Below, one piece after another: positions 56,254-64,000 of a DNA stretch of 64,000 nucleotides; the first letter of the stretch is position 1; every line of letters begins with the position of its first letter. This DNA is from an uncultured Pelagimonas sp. (GTDB lineage Bacteria; Pseudomonadota; Alphaproteobacteria; Rhodobacterales; Rhodobacteraceae). The stretch lies in NCBI GenBank assembly GCA_947497905.1, contig CANMIH010000005.1, positions 62,001 through 126,000 on the forward strand, given 5' to 3'. The notes below the pieces were generated by a model that saw nothing but the letters and a program-made list of their open reading frames with translations, was not told where the DNA came from and did no database searches. The position numbers were made by a program, and so were the translations under genes.

Positions 56254-57018
56254 TCACAACCAGACCAACAGCCCTAGATAAAAGCCAAGCTCAGCAAACT
56301 GCTGCACACCGCCAAGGCAGGCACCGGTATAGCCGCGCAGCTTGGCAATAAAGGCTTTGCGAAAGCCCTGAGCCAGACCAACGCTACCCAAGAAACCAAA
56401 CAAAGCCGCCATCGCCCCCCAGCGAATGACAATAAGGCTCAGCGCCAGAACGCCCACGGCCAGCGCAATCCGATACCCATCTGGTGTCACGGATGGCACA
56501 GCGGCGGGCATGCCAATGCGACGGGCCTGCGGTGTGGTGCCCACCACATGTACCGAGGCCATCTGCCCCAATGTCAGCCCAACAATCAGCGCCAGACCCG
56601 CATCGGCCACCGGAAGAGACGCCAGAAGCGACAGTTTGAGCATGAGAACCATGCCCAGCACCAAAGCCCCAAACAATCCGGGCGGTTTTTGCAGCGCGTC
56701 CAACACATCAGGTTTGCTGCGCCCGCGCCCCAGAGCCTCAGAAACCTCTGCCAGTCCCAGCTCGTGAAACGCGGCTGTGATCATCAATGTCGCAATCAAC
56801 GATATCAACAGGGCCGGAAATTGTGGCAGAAACAACGCCGCGCCCCAAAGCGCACAGGCCCCCCATAGCCCAACAAGAGCCCCAACAAGCGAATAATACC
56901 TCAGCGCACGAATATCCAAATCATCCGAACTGGGAAGTTCACTGGGGATTGGAAACCGCGTCAACCGCCCCAACGCGAGCAAAAACAGCTGAAACTCCAG
57001 CTGCAAAACCTCTTTCAT
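56254..57018 (-). CDS. CobS-like membrane protein lacking key acidic residues
   Basis: A 254-residue inner-membrane protein of the cobalamin synthase (CobS) family with about six helices and the FPLIG-type start. The usual HxDGLADxxDG motif reads FHELGLAEVSEA (84-95), the RDSRxGxxG block reads QKPPGLFG, and the C-terminal TGDxLGA reads TGACLGG (231-237). CobS enzymes use these acidic residues to bind magnesium, so this protein is probably not a normal cobalamin synthase. No other cob gene or B12 riboswitch lies nearby. The end abuts the deiminase gene on the opposite strand. Confidence 0.7.
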   Translation of the reverse strand: MKEVLQLEFQLFLLALGRLTRFPIPSELPSSDDLDIRALRYYSLVGALVGLWGACALWGAALFLPQFPALLISLIATLMITAAFHELGLAEVSEALGRGRSKPDVLDALQKPPGLFGALVLGMVLMLKLSLLASLPVADAGLALIVGLTLGQMASVHVVGTTPQARRIGMPAAVPSVTPDGYRIALAVGVLALSLIVIRWGAMAALFGFLGSVGLAQGFRKAFIAKLRGYTGACLGGVQQFAELGFYLGLLVWL

Positions 57019-57132
57019 TGCGCCCCTCTTACCTGACCTCACCCCACCTTAACCGCGCCTTTGCGTCGCCCTCAAGCAGCGGTGAGAGTTTTCCCTCTTG
57101 ACCCACGCCCGCATCCTGCCAAACACGGGGAC

Positions 57133-58170
57133 ATGGCAGTTGCACATCTCACTATCGATCTCGCCGCGCTGACAGCCAACTGGCAGGCGCTGAATTCCAT
57201 GTCTCAGACCGAGACCGCTGCGGTGGTCAAGGCCGATGCCTATGGTCTGGGCATCGACAAGGTCGCCCCTGCTCTGGCGCAGGCGGGCGCACGGCGGTTT
57301 TTTGTGGCCGCCGCCGAAGAAGGCGCGGAGTTGCGTCAGGTGCTCGGAAGCGGCCCAGAGATCAATGTCTTTTCCGGTCACATGAAGGGTGACACAGCTC
57401 TGATCCGCGACGCCAATCTTGTGCCGATGTTGAATTCTATTGATCAGATGCTGCGTCAGGTCGAGGCCCTGCCCGGCCATGCCTTTGGATTGCAGCTTGA
57501 TACCGGCATGAACCGGCTTGGGATGGAAGATGCCGAATGGCGGGCCCTGCGCGATATTGCCTTGGCGCAGAAACCCACATTGGTCATGAGCCATCTGGCC
57601 TGTGCTGATGAACCTGCGCATTATATGAATGCCCAACAACTTCAGACCTTTGTCGACATGACTGACGGTATCGACGCCGACCGTTCGCTCGCGGCGACAG
57701 GCGGCACGCTGTTGGGCCCGGATTATCACTTTGACCTGACCCGCCCTGGGGTGGGGATCTACGGCGGCATGCCCTTTATCGACGCCAAACCCGTTGTGCG
57801 CCTGGATGTGCCGGTGATCCAATCCCGTGAGGTGCAGACCGGTGAAACGGTTGGGTACTCCAACACCTGGACCGCCGAGCGTCCGACACGTGTGGCCACA
57901 ATTGCCGCAGGCTATGCCGATGGTATTCTCCGCGCGATGGGTGATCAGGCCTGTCTCTGGGCTGGAGATACCCGTTGTAAGGTGCTTGGCCGTATCTCAA
58001 TGGATATGATTGGTGTGGATATCACTTCGGTGGAGGGAGAGCCCGCGTCGCTTGAACTTTTGGGGCCGCATCAAGGTGTCGATATGCTCGCGGATTGGGC
58101 CGGGACCATCGGTTATGAGATCCTGACCTCGCTGGGACATCGGTATGACCGGAGCTATCTGACAGCATGA
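57133..58170 (+). CDS. alr: Alanine racemase
   Basis: A 345-residue PLP enzyme making D-alanine for peptidoglycan. The PLP lysine K33 lies in [10 protein letters not shown], and the catalytic tyrosine region [12 protein letters not shown] near 280 is present. The ATG at 57133 fits the family; a TTG 24 codons upstream is unlikely. Its stop overlaps the MlaE-type gene (ATGA), giving a coupled operon that continues to the PqiA-like gene. Confidence 0.95.
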   Translation: MAVAHLTIDLAALTANWQALNSMSQTETAAVVKADAYGLGIDKVAPALAQAGARRFFVAAAEEGAELRQVLGSGPEINVFSGHMKGDTALIRDANLVPMLNSIDQMLRQVEALPGHAFGLQLDTGMNRLGMEDAEWRALRDIALAQKPTLVMSHLACADEPAHYMNAQQLQTFVDMTDGIDADRSLAATGGTLLGPDYHFDLTRPGVGIYGGMPFIDAKPVVRLDVPVIQSREVQTGETVGYSNTWTAERPTRVATIAAGYADGILRAMGDQACLWAGDTRCKVLGRISMDMIGVDITSVEGEPASLELLGPHQGVDMLADWAGTIGYEILTSLGHRYDRSYLTA

Positions 58171-58952
58171 GTGCCCTTCTCGCCCCTCTCGGAGTTCTCG
58201 GACGCAACACGCTTGGCCTGATGGCCGCGATTGGCCGCGTGACCCTCTTTGCGCTTCAGACCCTGTCGCACATCGTCCGTCCACCATTCTACAGCCGCGA
58301 GTTTGGCGTCGCCCTGATGCAGATCGGCTGGCTGTCGCTGCCGGTTGTCGGGCTGACAGCCGTATTCACCGGGGGCGCCTTGGCGCTGCAGATCTATGCA
58401 GGTGGCGCGCGTTTCAATGCCGAAGCTGTTGTGCCTCAGATTGTGGCCATTGGTATGGTGCGCGAACTTGGCCCGGTTCTGGTTGGCTTGATGATTGCGG
58501 CCCGAGTGACATCGTCGATTGCGGCTGAGATCGCCACGATGAAAGTGACCGAACAGATTGATGCGCTGGTCACCCTGTCGACCCATCCGATGAAATATCT
58601 GGTTGCGCCTCGGGTTCTGGCCGCGCTTTTGGTGGTGCCTCTGTTGGTGGGGATTGGCGATATCATTGGGGTCTTTGGTGGTTATGCCGTTGCAACCGGC
58701 ACCCTTGGGTTCAATGCCGCGGCCTACATCAAAAACACCGTCAACTTCCTTGAGCTCTTCGACATCCTGTCGTCGCTGGCCAAGGGCTGTGTATTTGGTG
58801 GGATCGCTTCGACTATGGGCTGTTACTATGGCATGCAATCAGGACGCGGGGCGCAGGGTGTTGGCCGCGCAACCAAAGGGTCTGTCGAAGCCGCCGCTGT
58901 GCTCATTCTGGCCGCGAATTTTGTTCTGACAGGGGTGTTCTTCTCGCTATGA
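58167..58952 (+). CDS. MlaE-family ABC permease
   Basis: A 261-residue inner-membrane permease of the MlaE/TTG2B family, which moves phospholipids between inner and outer membranes. Five or so helices and the family motif [25 protein letters not shown] near 100 are seen. It overlaps alr and the ATPase gene by ATGA. No MCE-domain (MlaD-like) gene is in the operon. Confidence 0.9.
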   Translation: MSALLAPLGVLGRNTLGLMAAIGRVTLFALQTLSHIVRPPFYSREFGVALMQIGWLSLPVVGLTAVFTGGALALQIYAGGARFNAEAVVPQIVAIGMVRELGPVLVGLMIAARVTSSIAAEIATMKVTEQIDALVTLSTHPMKYLVAPRVLAALLVVPLLVGIGDIIGVFGGYAVATGTLGFNAAAYIKNTVNFLELFDILSSLAKGCVFGGIASTMGCYYGMQSGRGAQGVGRATKGSVEAAAVLILAANFVLTGVFFSL

Positions 58953-59695
58953 TCGAGCTGTCAAACGTCAAAAAATCATTTGGTAGCAACCATGTACTGC
59001 AAGGTGTTGATCTGACGATTGACCGTGGCACCTCGATGGTGATCATCGGTGGATCCGGCACCGGGAAATCGGTTCTTTTGAAATCGGTCCTTGGTCTGGT
59101 GGTTCATGACAGTGGCACCATCACCTTGGATGGTCAGGACGTGACCAAGGCTGACCGCGATACCTTTCTTGCGCGCTTCGGCATGTTGTTTCAGGGCGGC
59201 GCCCTGTTTGACAGCCTGCCGGTCTGGCAGAACGTTGCCTTCCGCCTGCTGCGCGGAAGCCTGAAACGCCCCAAAGACGAAGCCCGCGAGATCGCCATTG
59301 AGAAACTGCGCCGCGTGGGTCTGAAACCCGATGTGGCCGACCGCCTGCCCGCCGAGCTGTCGGGAGGAATGCAGAAACGTGTTGGCCTTGCCCGTGCCAT
59401 CGCTGCTGAGCCTGAGATTATCTTTTTCGACGAACCCACCACAGGCCTTGATCCGATTATGTCGAGCGTTATCAACGATCTGATCCGTGAGATTGTGGAT
59501 GAGATGGGGGCAACCGCGATGACCATCACCCATGACATGAGCTCAGTGCGCGCCATCGCCGATAATGTGGCGATGTTGCATGGCGGGGTGATCAAATGGA
59601 CCGGCGCGGTGGGTGATATGGATCATAGCGGCGACCCTTATGTGGATCAGTTTATTTCTGGCCGCGCTGACGGGCCGATTGAGGCCGTGCGATGA
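58949..59695 (+). CDS. MlaF-family ABC ATPase
   Basis: A 248-residue ATPase partner of the MlaE-type permease. Walker A GGSGTGKSVLLKS is near 36, signature LSGGMQKRVGLARA near 136, Walker B IIFFDEPTTGLDP. The region before the signature and the C-terminal region are of MlaF type. It overlaps both neighbours by ATGA. Confidence 0.9.
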   Translation: MIELSNVKKSFGSNHVLQGVDLTIDRGTSMVIIGGSGTGKSVLLKSVLGLVVHDSGTITLDGQDVTKADRDTFLARFGMLFQGGALFDSLPVWQNVAFRLLRGSLKRPKDEAREIAIEKLRRVGLKPDVADRLPAELSGGMQKRVGLARAIAAEPEIIFFDEPTTGLDPIMSSVINDLIREIVDEMGATAMTITHDMSSVRAIADNVAMLHGGVIKWTGAVGDMDHSGDPYVDQFISGRADGPIEAVR

Positions 59696-60078
59696 ACAGC
59701 TTTTTTCAGCCCCCACCCGAAGTCATCGCTTTCCTCTTCATCAAAAAATTCGTCTACCTTGAGATCCTTGCCGGTCTCGCGCTGTTGCGTGTGATCATCG
59801 GCCGTGGCTTGGCGCGCTGGCCTGCGCTTGTCACCCTGTTCATGGCGGCGGGCGGGATCGCCACAACCTTTGCGCCGGCCTTTGGGCTGAACGAAGGAAC
59901 GCTTTATATCAAAGCGGCACAGTTTATGGCTGAGGGCGGCGGGATGTCTGCGCTTCTGGTGCCCTCAGCGGTCTTTTTGATCTGCTCAATCACGCCGCGC
60001 GCCCGTTGGCGGTGGATAGATGCGCTTCACCTATTGATGCTTGCGGGCTTGATTGGCCTGTGGTGGTGGGTCGGTTGA
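59692..60078 (+). CDS. Small membrane protein of unknown function
   Basis: A 128-residue protein with four hydrophobic stretches and a short cytoplasmic tail. I do not recognise a family. Its start overlaps the MlaF-type stop (ATGA), and it lies between that gene and the PqiA-like gene, so it may be a small subunit of this transport unit. Confidence 0.7.
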   Translation: MNSFFQPPPEVIAFLFIKKFVYLEILAGLALLRVIIGRGLARWPALVTLFMAAGGIATTFAPAFGLNEGTLYIKAAQFMAEGGGMSALLVPSAVFLICSITPRARWRWIDALHLLMLAGLIGLWWWVG

Positions 60079-60139
60079 GGGGAATTTTGCAGGCTTTCCC
60101 CACCTTTTTCCCCGGCGCCACCTTACCTATCTTCTGACC

Positions 60140-60595
60140 ATGCGTTGGATAAACCTTTCTCTTCTCGTGCTTTACCCCCTCGCGTGGTTCGCACCTCTGC
60201 TGCGCGCCGGGCTTTTGCCGGTGTTTGGTTTAAGCGAAATCAGCGTGATCTCGGGCCTGCAAAGCCTCTGGGCCTCGGATGTATTTCTGGCGCTTCTCGT
60301 CACCGTTTTCGCGCTTTTTGCACCCTATCTTAAAACCCTTGGACTGGCGCTTGTGCAGTTCAAACTCTTGGATCGACGCTCGCTACCCGCTTTGAATTTA
60401 CTGGGCAAATTCGCGATGGCGGATATCTTTCTTGTGGCGCTGTATATCACCCTGTCCAAGGGTATTGGCGTGGGGAAGATCGAAACCGCCTGGGGGCTTT
60501 ATCTGTTCACAGCCTGTATTCTGACGTCGATCCTTTTGGGCGCGCTTGAAAGCCGTAAAAAATCCGAGTGCATTGCCGAAAAAGATCGGGCATAA
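60140..60595 (+). CDS. PqiA-like membrane protein
   Basis: A 151-residue inner-membrane protein with four helices and the PqiA motif LGKFAMADIFLVALYI near 90-105. It is one PqiA unit rather than the duplicated form of E. coli PqiA (about 417 residues), and there is no PqiB partner. The ATG at 60140 fits the family; a longer TTG reading overlaps the previous gene. The radA SOS box begins eight bases after its stop. Confidence 0.82.
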   Translation: MRWINLSLLVLYPLAWFAPLLRAGLLPVFGLSEISVISGLQSLWASDVFLALLVTVFALFAPYLKTLGLALVQFKLLDRRSLPALNLLGKFAMADIFLVALYITLSKGIGVGKIETAWGLYLFTACILTSILLGALESRKKSECIAEKDRA

Positions 60596-60602
60596 GACCT
60601 GA

Positions 60603-60617
60603 GAACAAGTCAGGAAC
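60603..60617 (+). promoter_or_regulatory. SOS box (LexA site) upstream of radA
   Basis: GAAC-AAGTCAG-GAAC is an exact GAACN7GAAC direct repeat, the same form as the uvrA box read on the plus strand, ending 13 bases before the radA start. This suggests damage-induced transcription of radA separate from the alr operon. Confidence 0.6.
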
Positions 60618-60630
60618 ACCCGAGGGCATT

Positions 60631-61998
60631 ATGGCCAAAGCCGTTACCACATTTGTCTGCCAATCCTGCGGCGCCACAAGCTCAAAATGGTCAGGGCGTT
60701 GTGAAGCCTGTAGCGAATGGAACACCATCGTTGAGGAAAAACCGCTGAGTGCAGGCCCTGCGAAAAAGTCTTTGGGTGCGATGCGTGGTAACAAGATCCC
60801 TCTATCAGATCTCTCAACCAAAGAGGCCCCTCCGCCCCGCACGGCCTCGGCTTTGGGAGAACTTGACCGGGTGCTGGGCGGTGGACTTGTCCCGGCCAGT
60901 GCGGTTCTAGTGGGCGGCGATCCCGGCATCGGGAAATCAACGCTTTTGCTTCAGGCGGCTGCGGCCTTTGCCAATTCGGGTCTCAAAGTCATCTATATCT
61001 CCGGCGAAGAAGCCAGCGCACAGGTGCGCCTGCGTGCCCAGCGACTGGGGCTGCAGGACGCCAGTGTGAAGCTGGCCACCGAAACCAATCTGCGCGATAT
61101 CCTCACCACGCTTGAGGCCGAAGCGCCCGATCTGGCAATCGTCGATTCGATCCAGACCATGTGGGCCGACAATGTCGACAGCGCGCCGGGATCTGTCAGC
61201 CAGGTGCGCGCTGCGGCGCATGAGCTCACGACCTTTGCCAAATCCAAGGGCTCGGCAGTGATCATGGTGGGCCATGTCACCAAAGACGGTCAGATCGCCG
61301 GTCCCCGTGTTGTCGAACACATGGTCGACACCGTTTTGTATTTCGAAGGCGAACGCGGCCACCAGTTCCGCATTTTGCGCAGCGTGAAGAACCGCTTTGG
61401 CCCTGCGGATGAAATCGGTGTGTTTGAAATGACTGGCAGCGGCCTGTCTGAGGTGTCAAACCCCTCTGCCCTCTTCCTGTCTGATCGCGGACAACCTGCG
61501 CCGGGCTCTGTCGTGTTTTCCGGCATCGAAGGCACCCGGCCCGTGATGGTCGAGTTTCAGGCGCTGGTTTCGCCTTCGCCCCACAGCCAACCGCGCCGTT
61601 CGGTTGTGGGCTGGGATGGGTCCAGACTGGCGATGATCCTCGCGGTCCTCGAATCGCGCTGTGGCATTCCGTTCAGCGGTCTTGACGTTTACCTGAATGT
61701 GGCGGGCGGCATGCGCGTCAACGAACCAGCGGCAGATCTGGCCGTTGCGGCTGCGCTGCTTTCCGCGCGCGAAGATGCAAGTTTGCCCCCCGAAACCGTG
61801 GTTTTTGGCGAAATCAGCCTCTCAGGCGCCCTTCGTCCCGTCACCCAGACCGAAAACAGGTTGAAAGAAGCGCAAAAACTTGGTTTCAGCACTGCCATAT
61901 TGCCTACAGGTGGCAAATCTCCGTCGGTCAAAGGTATGAAACTGACCAGCATGGGAGATCTGACCGCTTTCGTGGGCGACGTTTTTGGCGCAGGGTAG
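60631..61998 (+). CDS. radA: DNA repair protein RadA
   Basis: A 455-residue RecA-like ATPase that helps branch migration in recombination. The N-terminal zinc finger (C10, C13, C24, C27 in CQSCGATSSKWSGRCEAC), Walker A GGDPGIGKSTLLL near K102, the RadA motif KNRFG, and a C-terminal Lon-protease-like domain (about 290-455) are present. The ATG at 60631 fits the family. An SOS box precedes it. cvpA and purF follow, a conserved order in alphaproteobacteria. Confidence 0.96.
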   Translation: MAKAVTTFVCQSCGATSSKWSGRCEACSEWNTIVEEKPLSAGPAKKSLGAMRGNKIPLSDLSTKEAPPPRTASALGELDRVLGGGLVPASAVLVGGDPGIGKSTLLLQAAAAFANSGLKVIYISGEEASAQVRLRAQRLGLQDASVKLATETNLRDILTTLEAEAPDLAIVDSIQTMWADNVDSAPGSVSQVRAAAHELTTFAKSKGSAVIMVGHVTKDGQIAGPRVVEHMVDTVLYFEGERGHQFRILRSVKNRFGPADEIGVFEMTGSGLSEVSNPSALFLSDRGQPAPGSVVFSGIEGTRPVMVEFQALVSPSPHSQPRRSVVGWDGSRLAMILAVLESRCGIPFSGLDVYLNVAGGMRVNEPAADLAVAAALLSAREDASLPPETVVFGEISLSGALRPVTQTENRLKEAQKLGFSTAILPTGGKSPSVKGMKLTSMGDLTAFVGDVFGAG

Positions 61999-62029
61999 CG
62001 CGCACAGGGAATCTGAAGGGGCAGAGCTT

Positions 62030-62584
62030 ATGGATGGCTTTACCGTAGTTGATGGCGTGGTGGCCGTTATTGTCGTGCTGTCAGCGCTGTTGGCCTATTC
62101 GCGCGGTTTGGTGCGCGAAACCATGGCCATCGCCGGATGGGTTATTGCAGGCATTCTGGCCTTTATGTTCGCAGATCAGGTGCAACCGCTGGTCAAAGAG
62201 ATCCCCGTGATTGGCGAATTCCTTGGCGACAACTGTGAGCTGGCCATCATCGCAGCCTTTGCAGCAGTCTTCACCGTGGCATTGGTTGTGACCTCATTCT
62301 TCACGCCGCTTCTTTCGTCACTGGTGCATCGTTCGGTTCTGGGCGGGTTGGATCAGGCGCTTGGGTTTCTCTTTGGTGTGGCTCGCGGCATCTTGTTGGT
62401 CGCCGTGGCCTTCTTTGTCTATGAAACTGTGATCACCGCACAGGATATCCCAATGGTCGATGATTCCCGTTCGGCCGCTGTGTTTGGCCGCTTCACAACC
62501 AAAGTTGAAGAGCAGAACCCCGAGCAGGCTCTGGGCTGGATCACCGCACAATACGAAGAGCTGATGAACAGCTGCGGCAGCTAA
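62030..62584 (+). CDS. cvpA: CvpA family membrane protein
   Basis: A 184-residue inner-membrane protein with four helices and the family segment YSRGLVRETMAIAGWV near 28. CvpA was named for colicin V production and is also linked to envelope stress. It lies just before purF, its usual partner. The ATG at 62030 follows GAAGGG. A terminator follows. Confidence 0.9.
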   Translation: MDGFTVVDGVVAVIVVLSALLAYSRGLVRETMAIAGWVIAGILAFMFADQVQPLVKEIPVIGEFLGDNCELAIIAAFAAVFTVALVVTSFFTPLLSSLVHRSVLGGLDQALGFLFGVARGILLVAVAFFVYETVITAQDIPMVDDSRSAAVFGRFTTKVEEQNPEQALGWITAQYEELMNSCGS

Positions 62585-62611
62585 GCTGCTGAAATCAATG
62601 AATTCCGAAAG

Positions 62612-62639
62612 TGGGCCCAGGTTTCTGAGGCCCATTTTT
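62612..62639 (+). terminator. Terminator after cvpA
   Basis: A TGGGCC / GGCCCA stem with an 11-base loop followed by TTTTT, 28 bases after the cvpA stop. It separates cvpA from purF, which then needs its own promoter in the 150 bases that follow. Confidence 0.75.
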
Positions 62640-62791
62640 CATTCTGTCCCAAAGTCTTACTTTTGGATATTTTGAAACAGCTACAAAAAATTGCGCAGAT
62701 TGCCGCAAGAAGTGTGATCCTTTCGTGACATATGCATGCAATCGGCCTATGAGGGGCGCAGCCATCCTCAGGAATACAATCGGAGTTGCCT

Positions 62792-64000
62792 GTGTCCGAG
62801 CCGATGATCCCACCATTGCCCCCGTTCCACCATGATCTCGTTGATGACGCTGATGCTGATAAACTGCACGAAGAGTGCGGTATCTTTGGCGCCATTGGCA
62901 TCAAAGACGCGGCCAACTTTGTCGCCTTGGGTCTTCACGCCCTCCAACACCGTGGCCAAGAGGCCGGTGGTATTGTCTCCCACGATCCAGAAGAAGGGTT
63001 CAACTCGGCCCGTCGTTTCGGCTATGTCCGCGACAACTTCACCAAACAATCGCTGATGAAAACCCTGCCCGGTCCTTTGGCCATTGGGCATGTGCGCTAT
63101 TCCACCTCGGGTGGCAAAGCTCCGGTGATCCGCGATGTTCAGCCCTTCTTTGGCGAATTTTCAATGGGCGGCGCTGCGATTGCCCACAACGGCAACCTGA
63201 CCAACGCCAACCAGCTACGTCGTGAGCTGATCGGACGGGGTGCGATTTTCCAGAGCGCCTCTGACAGTGAATGCATCATTCACCTGATGGCCCGTTCGAT
63301 GGGCCGCACCATCCCTGACCGCATCAAAGAAGCGCTGCGTCAGGTTGAAGGAGCTTTCTCGATCGTTGCTATGACCCGCTCGAAACTGATCGGTGTGCGC
63401 GACCCTCTGGGCATTCGTCCTCTGGTGATGGGGAAAATCGGCGGCGGCACCGTTCTGGCATCGGAAACCTGCGCGCTGGACATCATCGGCGCCGAGTTCG
63501 TCCGCGAGATTGAGCCCGGTGAAATGGTGATCATCAGCGATGATGAGGTCACATCTTATCGTCCGTTCGAAGAAGTGAAGCCGCGCCCCTGTATCTTTGA
63601 ATACGTGTATTTCTCGCGCCCGGATTCGCTTTTGGGCGGCAAATCGGTTTACGAAGTCCGCCGCGAGATCGGTCGCCAGCTCGCGCTGGAAAGCTACGTT
63701 GAAGCCGATATGGTCTGCCCGGTCCCAGACAGTGGCACCCCTGCGGCCATTGGCTTTAGCCAGGAAAGTGGCATTCCGTTTGAGATGGGTATCGTGCGCA
63801 ACCAATATGTGGGCCGGACCTTTATCGAACCCACCGAGCAGATCCGCAACATGGGTGTACGTCTCAAGCTCAACGTCAACAAATCGCTGATGAAGGGCAA
63901 ACGGGTCATCCTGATTGACGACTCGATTGTGCGCGGCACCACCAGTCGCAAAATCAAGGACATGATCCTTGAGGCCGGCGCTAAAGAAGTGCACTTCCGT
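62792..64000 (+). CDS. purF: Amidophosphoribosyltransferase (partial, runs off right edge)
   Basis: The first enzyme of purine synthesis, making phosphoribosylamine from PRPP and glutamine. About 403 residues are present. The glutaminase nucleophile is C29 in EECGIFG, so a 28-residue propeptide is expected to be removed. YSTSGGK and GNLTNANQLR belong to the same domain, and the PRPP motif VILIDDSIVRGTT is near the right edge. The GTG at 62792 has GGAG six bases upstream; an ATG four codons later is the alternative. The family is about 480-500 residues. Confidence 0.95.
   Translation, partial: MSEPMIPPLPPFHHDLVDDADADKLHEECGIFGAIGIKDAANFVALGLHALQHRGQEAGGIVSHDPEEGFNSARRFGYVRDNFTKQSLMKTLPGPLAIGHVRYSTSGGKAPVIRDVQPFFGEFSMGGAAIAHNGNLTNANQLRRELIGRGAIFQSASDSECIIHLMARSMGRTIPDRIKEALRQVEGAFSIVAMTRSKLIGVRDPLGIRPLVMGKIGGGTVLASETCALDIIGAEFVREIEPGEMVIISDDEVTSYRPFEEVKPRPCIFEYVYFSRPDSLLGGKSVYEVRREIGRQLALESYVEADMVCPVPDSGTPAAIGFSQESGIPFEMGIVRNQYVGRTFIEPTEQIRNMGVRLKLNVNKSLMKGKRVILIDDSIVRGTTSRKIKDMILEAGAKEVHFR

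Noticed and set aside
57019-57132. Possible B12 riboswitch for the CobS-like gene
   Set aside because: The spacer is only 114 bases and has no B12-box sequence or room for the cobalamin aptamer.

Overview
The window looks like chromosome from a marine alphaproteobacterium of the Rhodobacterales (Roseobacter group). The evidence is moderately high GC, an aglR/aglEFGAK alpha-glucoside locus of the rhizobial/roseobacter type, a GAACN7GAAC (alphaproteobacterial LexA) box at uvrA, a fused 1139-residue indolepyruvate oxidoreductase, a Hint-domain protein and an RTX protein typical of this group, and the dnaB-alr-radA-cvpA-purF neighbourhood. I see no phage, IS element, CRISPR array, rRNA or tRNA. 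Coding density is high and many genes overlap by ATGA or TGATG.

Left part (1-6.2 kb): a partial uvrA under an SOS box, a divergent rhodanese, a secreted VWA protein built on five 87-residue repeats, and a non-haem iron dioxygenase divergent from a LysR regulator. 6.2-16.7 kb is a carbohydrate island. It holds the ABC importer aglEFG+K with the glucosidase aglA, the divergent LacI regulator aglR, then glucokinase and phosphoglucomutase. Together they import an alpha-glucoside, split it and feed glucose 6-/1-phosphate into metabolism. 16.7-21.8 kb holds two tandem EamA permeases, enolase, an orphan histidine kinase and ccmE. glk and eno each carry a similar TAGCG(C/G)TAAC-type operator upstream.

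21.9-39.5 kb is mainly housekeeping: a CDF metal exporter, argC, murI, an acyltransferase, indolepyruvate oxidoreductase with a LysR gene, a candidate small RNA, a DUF454 protein, purL with a coupled GNAT, an M48 protease, an AlkD-like protein coupled to an atypical SDR, a Hint protein and prfC. 39.5-45.2 kb holds an RTX protein, a YeeE/YedE thiosulfate-type transporter pair behind a large inverted repeat, and a MoxR/CoxE pair.

45.4-50.5 kb is the most unusual accessory block. It has four translationally coupled or closely spaced genes: three related family-2-like glycosyltransferases, one of them fused to a degenerate sulfotransferase-like domain, and a stand-alone sulfotransferase. It may decorate a surface polysaccharide.

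50.6-64 kb: an unknown protein, pyrC, pyrE, dnaB, a Tat-exported agmatine-deiminase-like enzyme, a CobS-like protein missing the family's acidic residues, alr, an MlaE/MlaF-type ABC pair with two small membrane proteins (one PqiA-like), radA under a second SOS box, cvpA and a partial purF. The strongest candidates for something undescribed are the glycosyltransferase/sulfotransferase operon, the CobS-like protein inserted in the dnaB-alr block, the MlaEF-PqiA cassette without an MCE protein, and the small RNA with an exposed anti-Shine-Dalgarno stretch.
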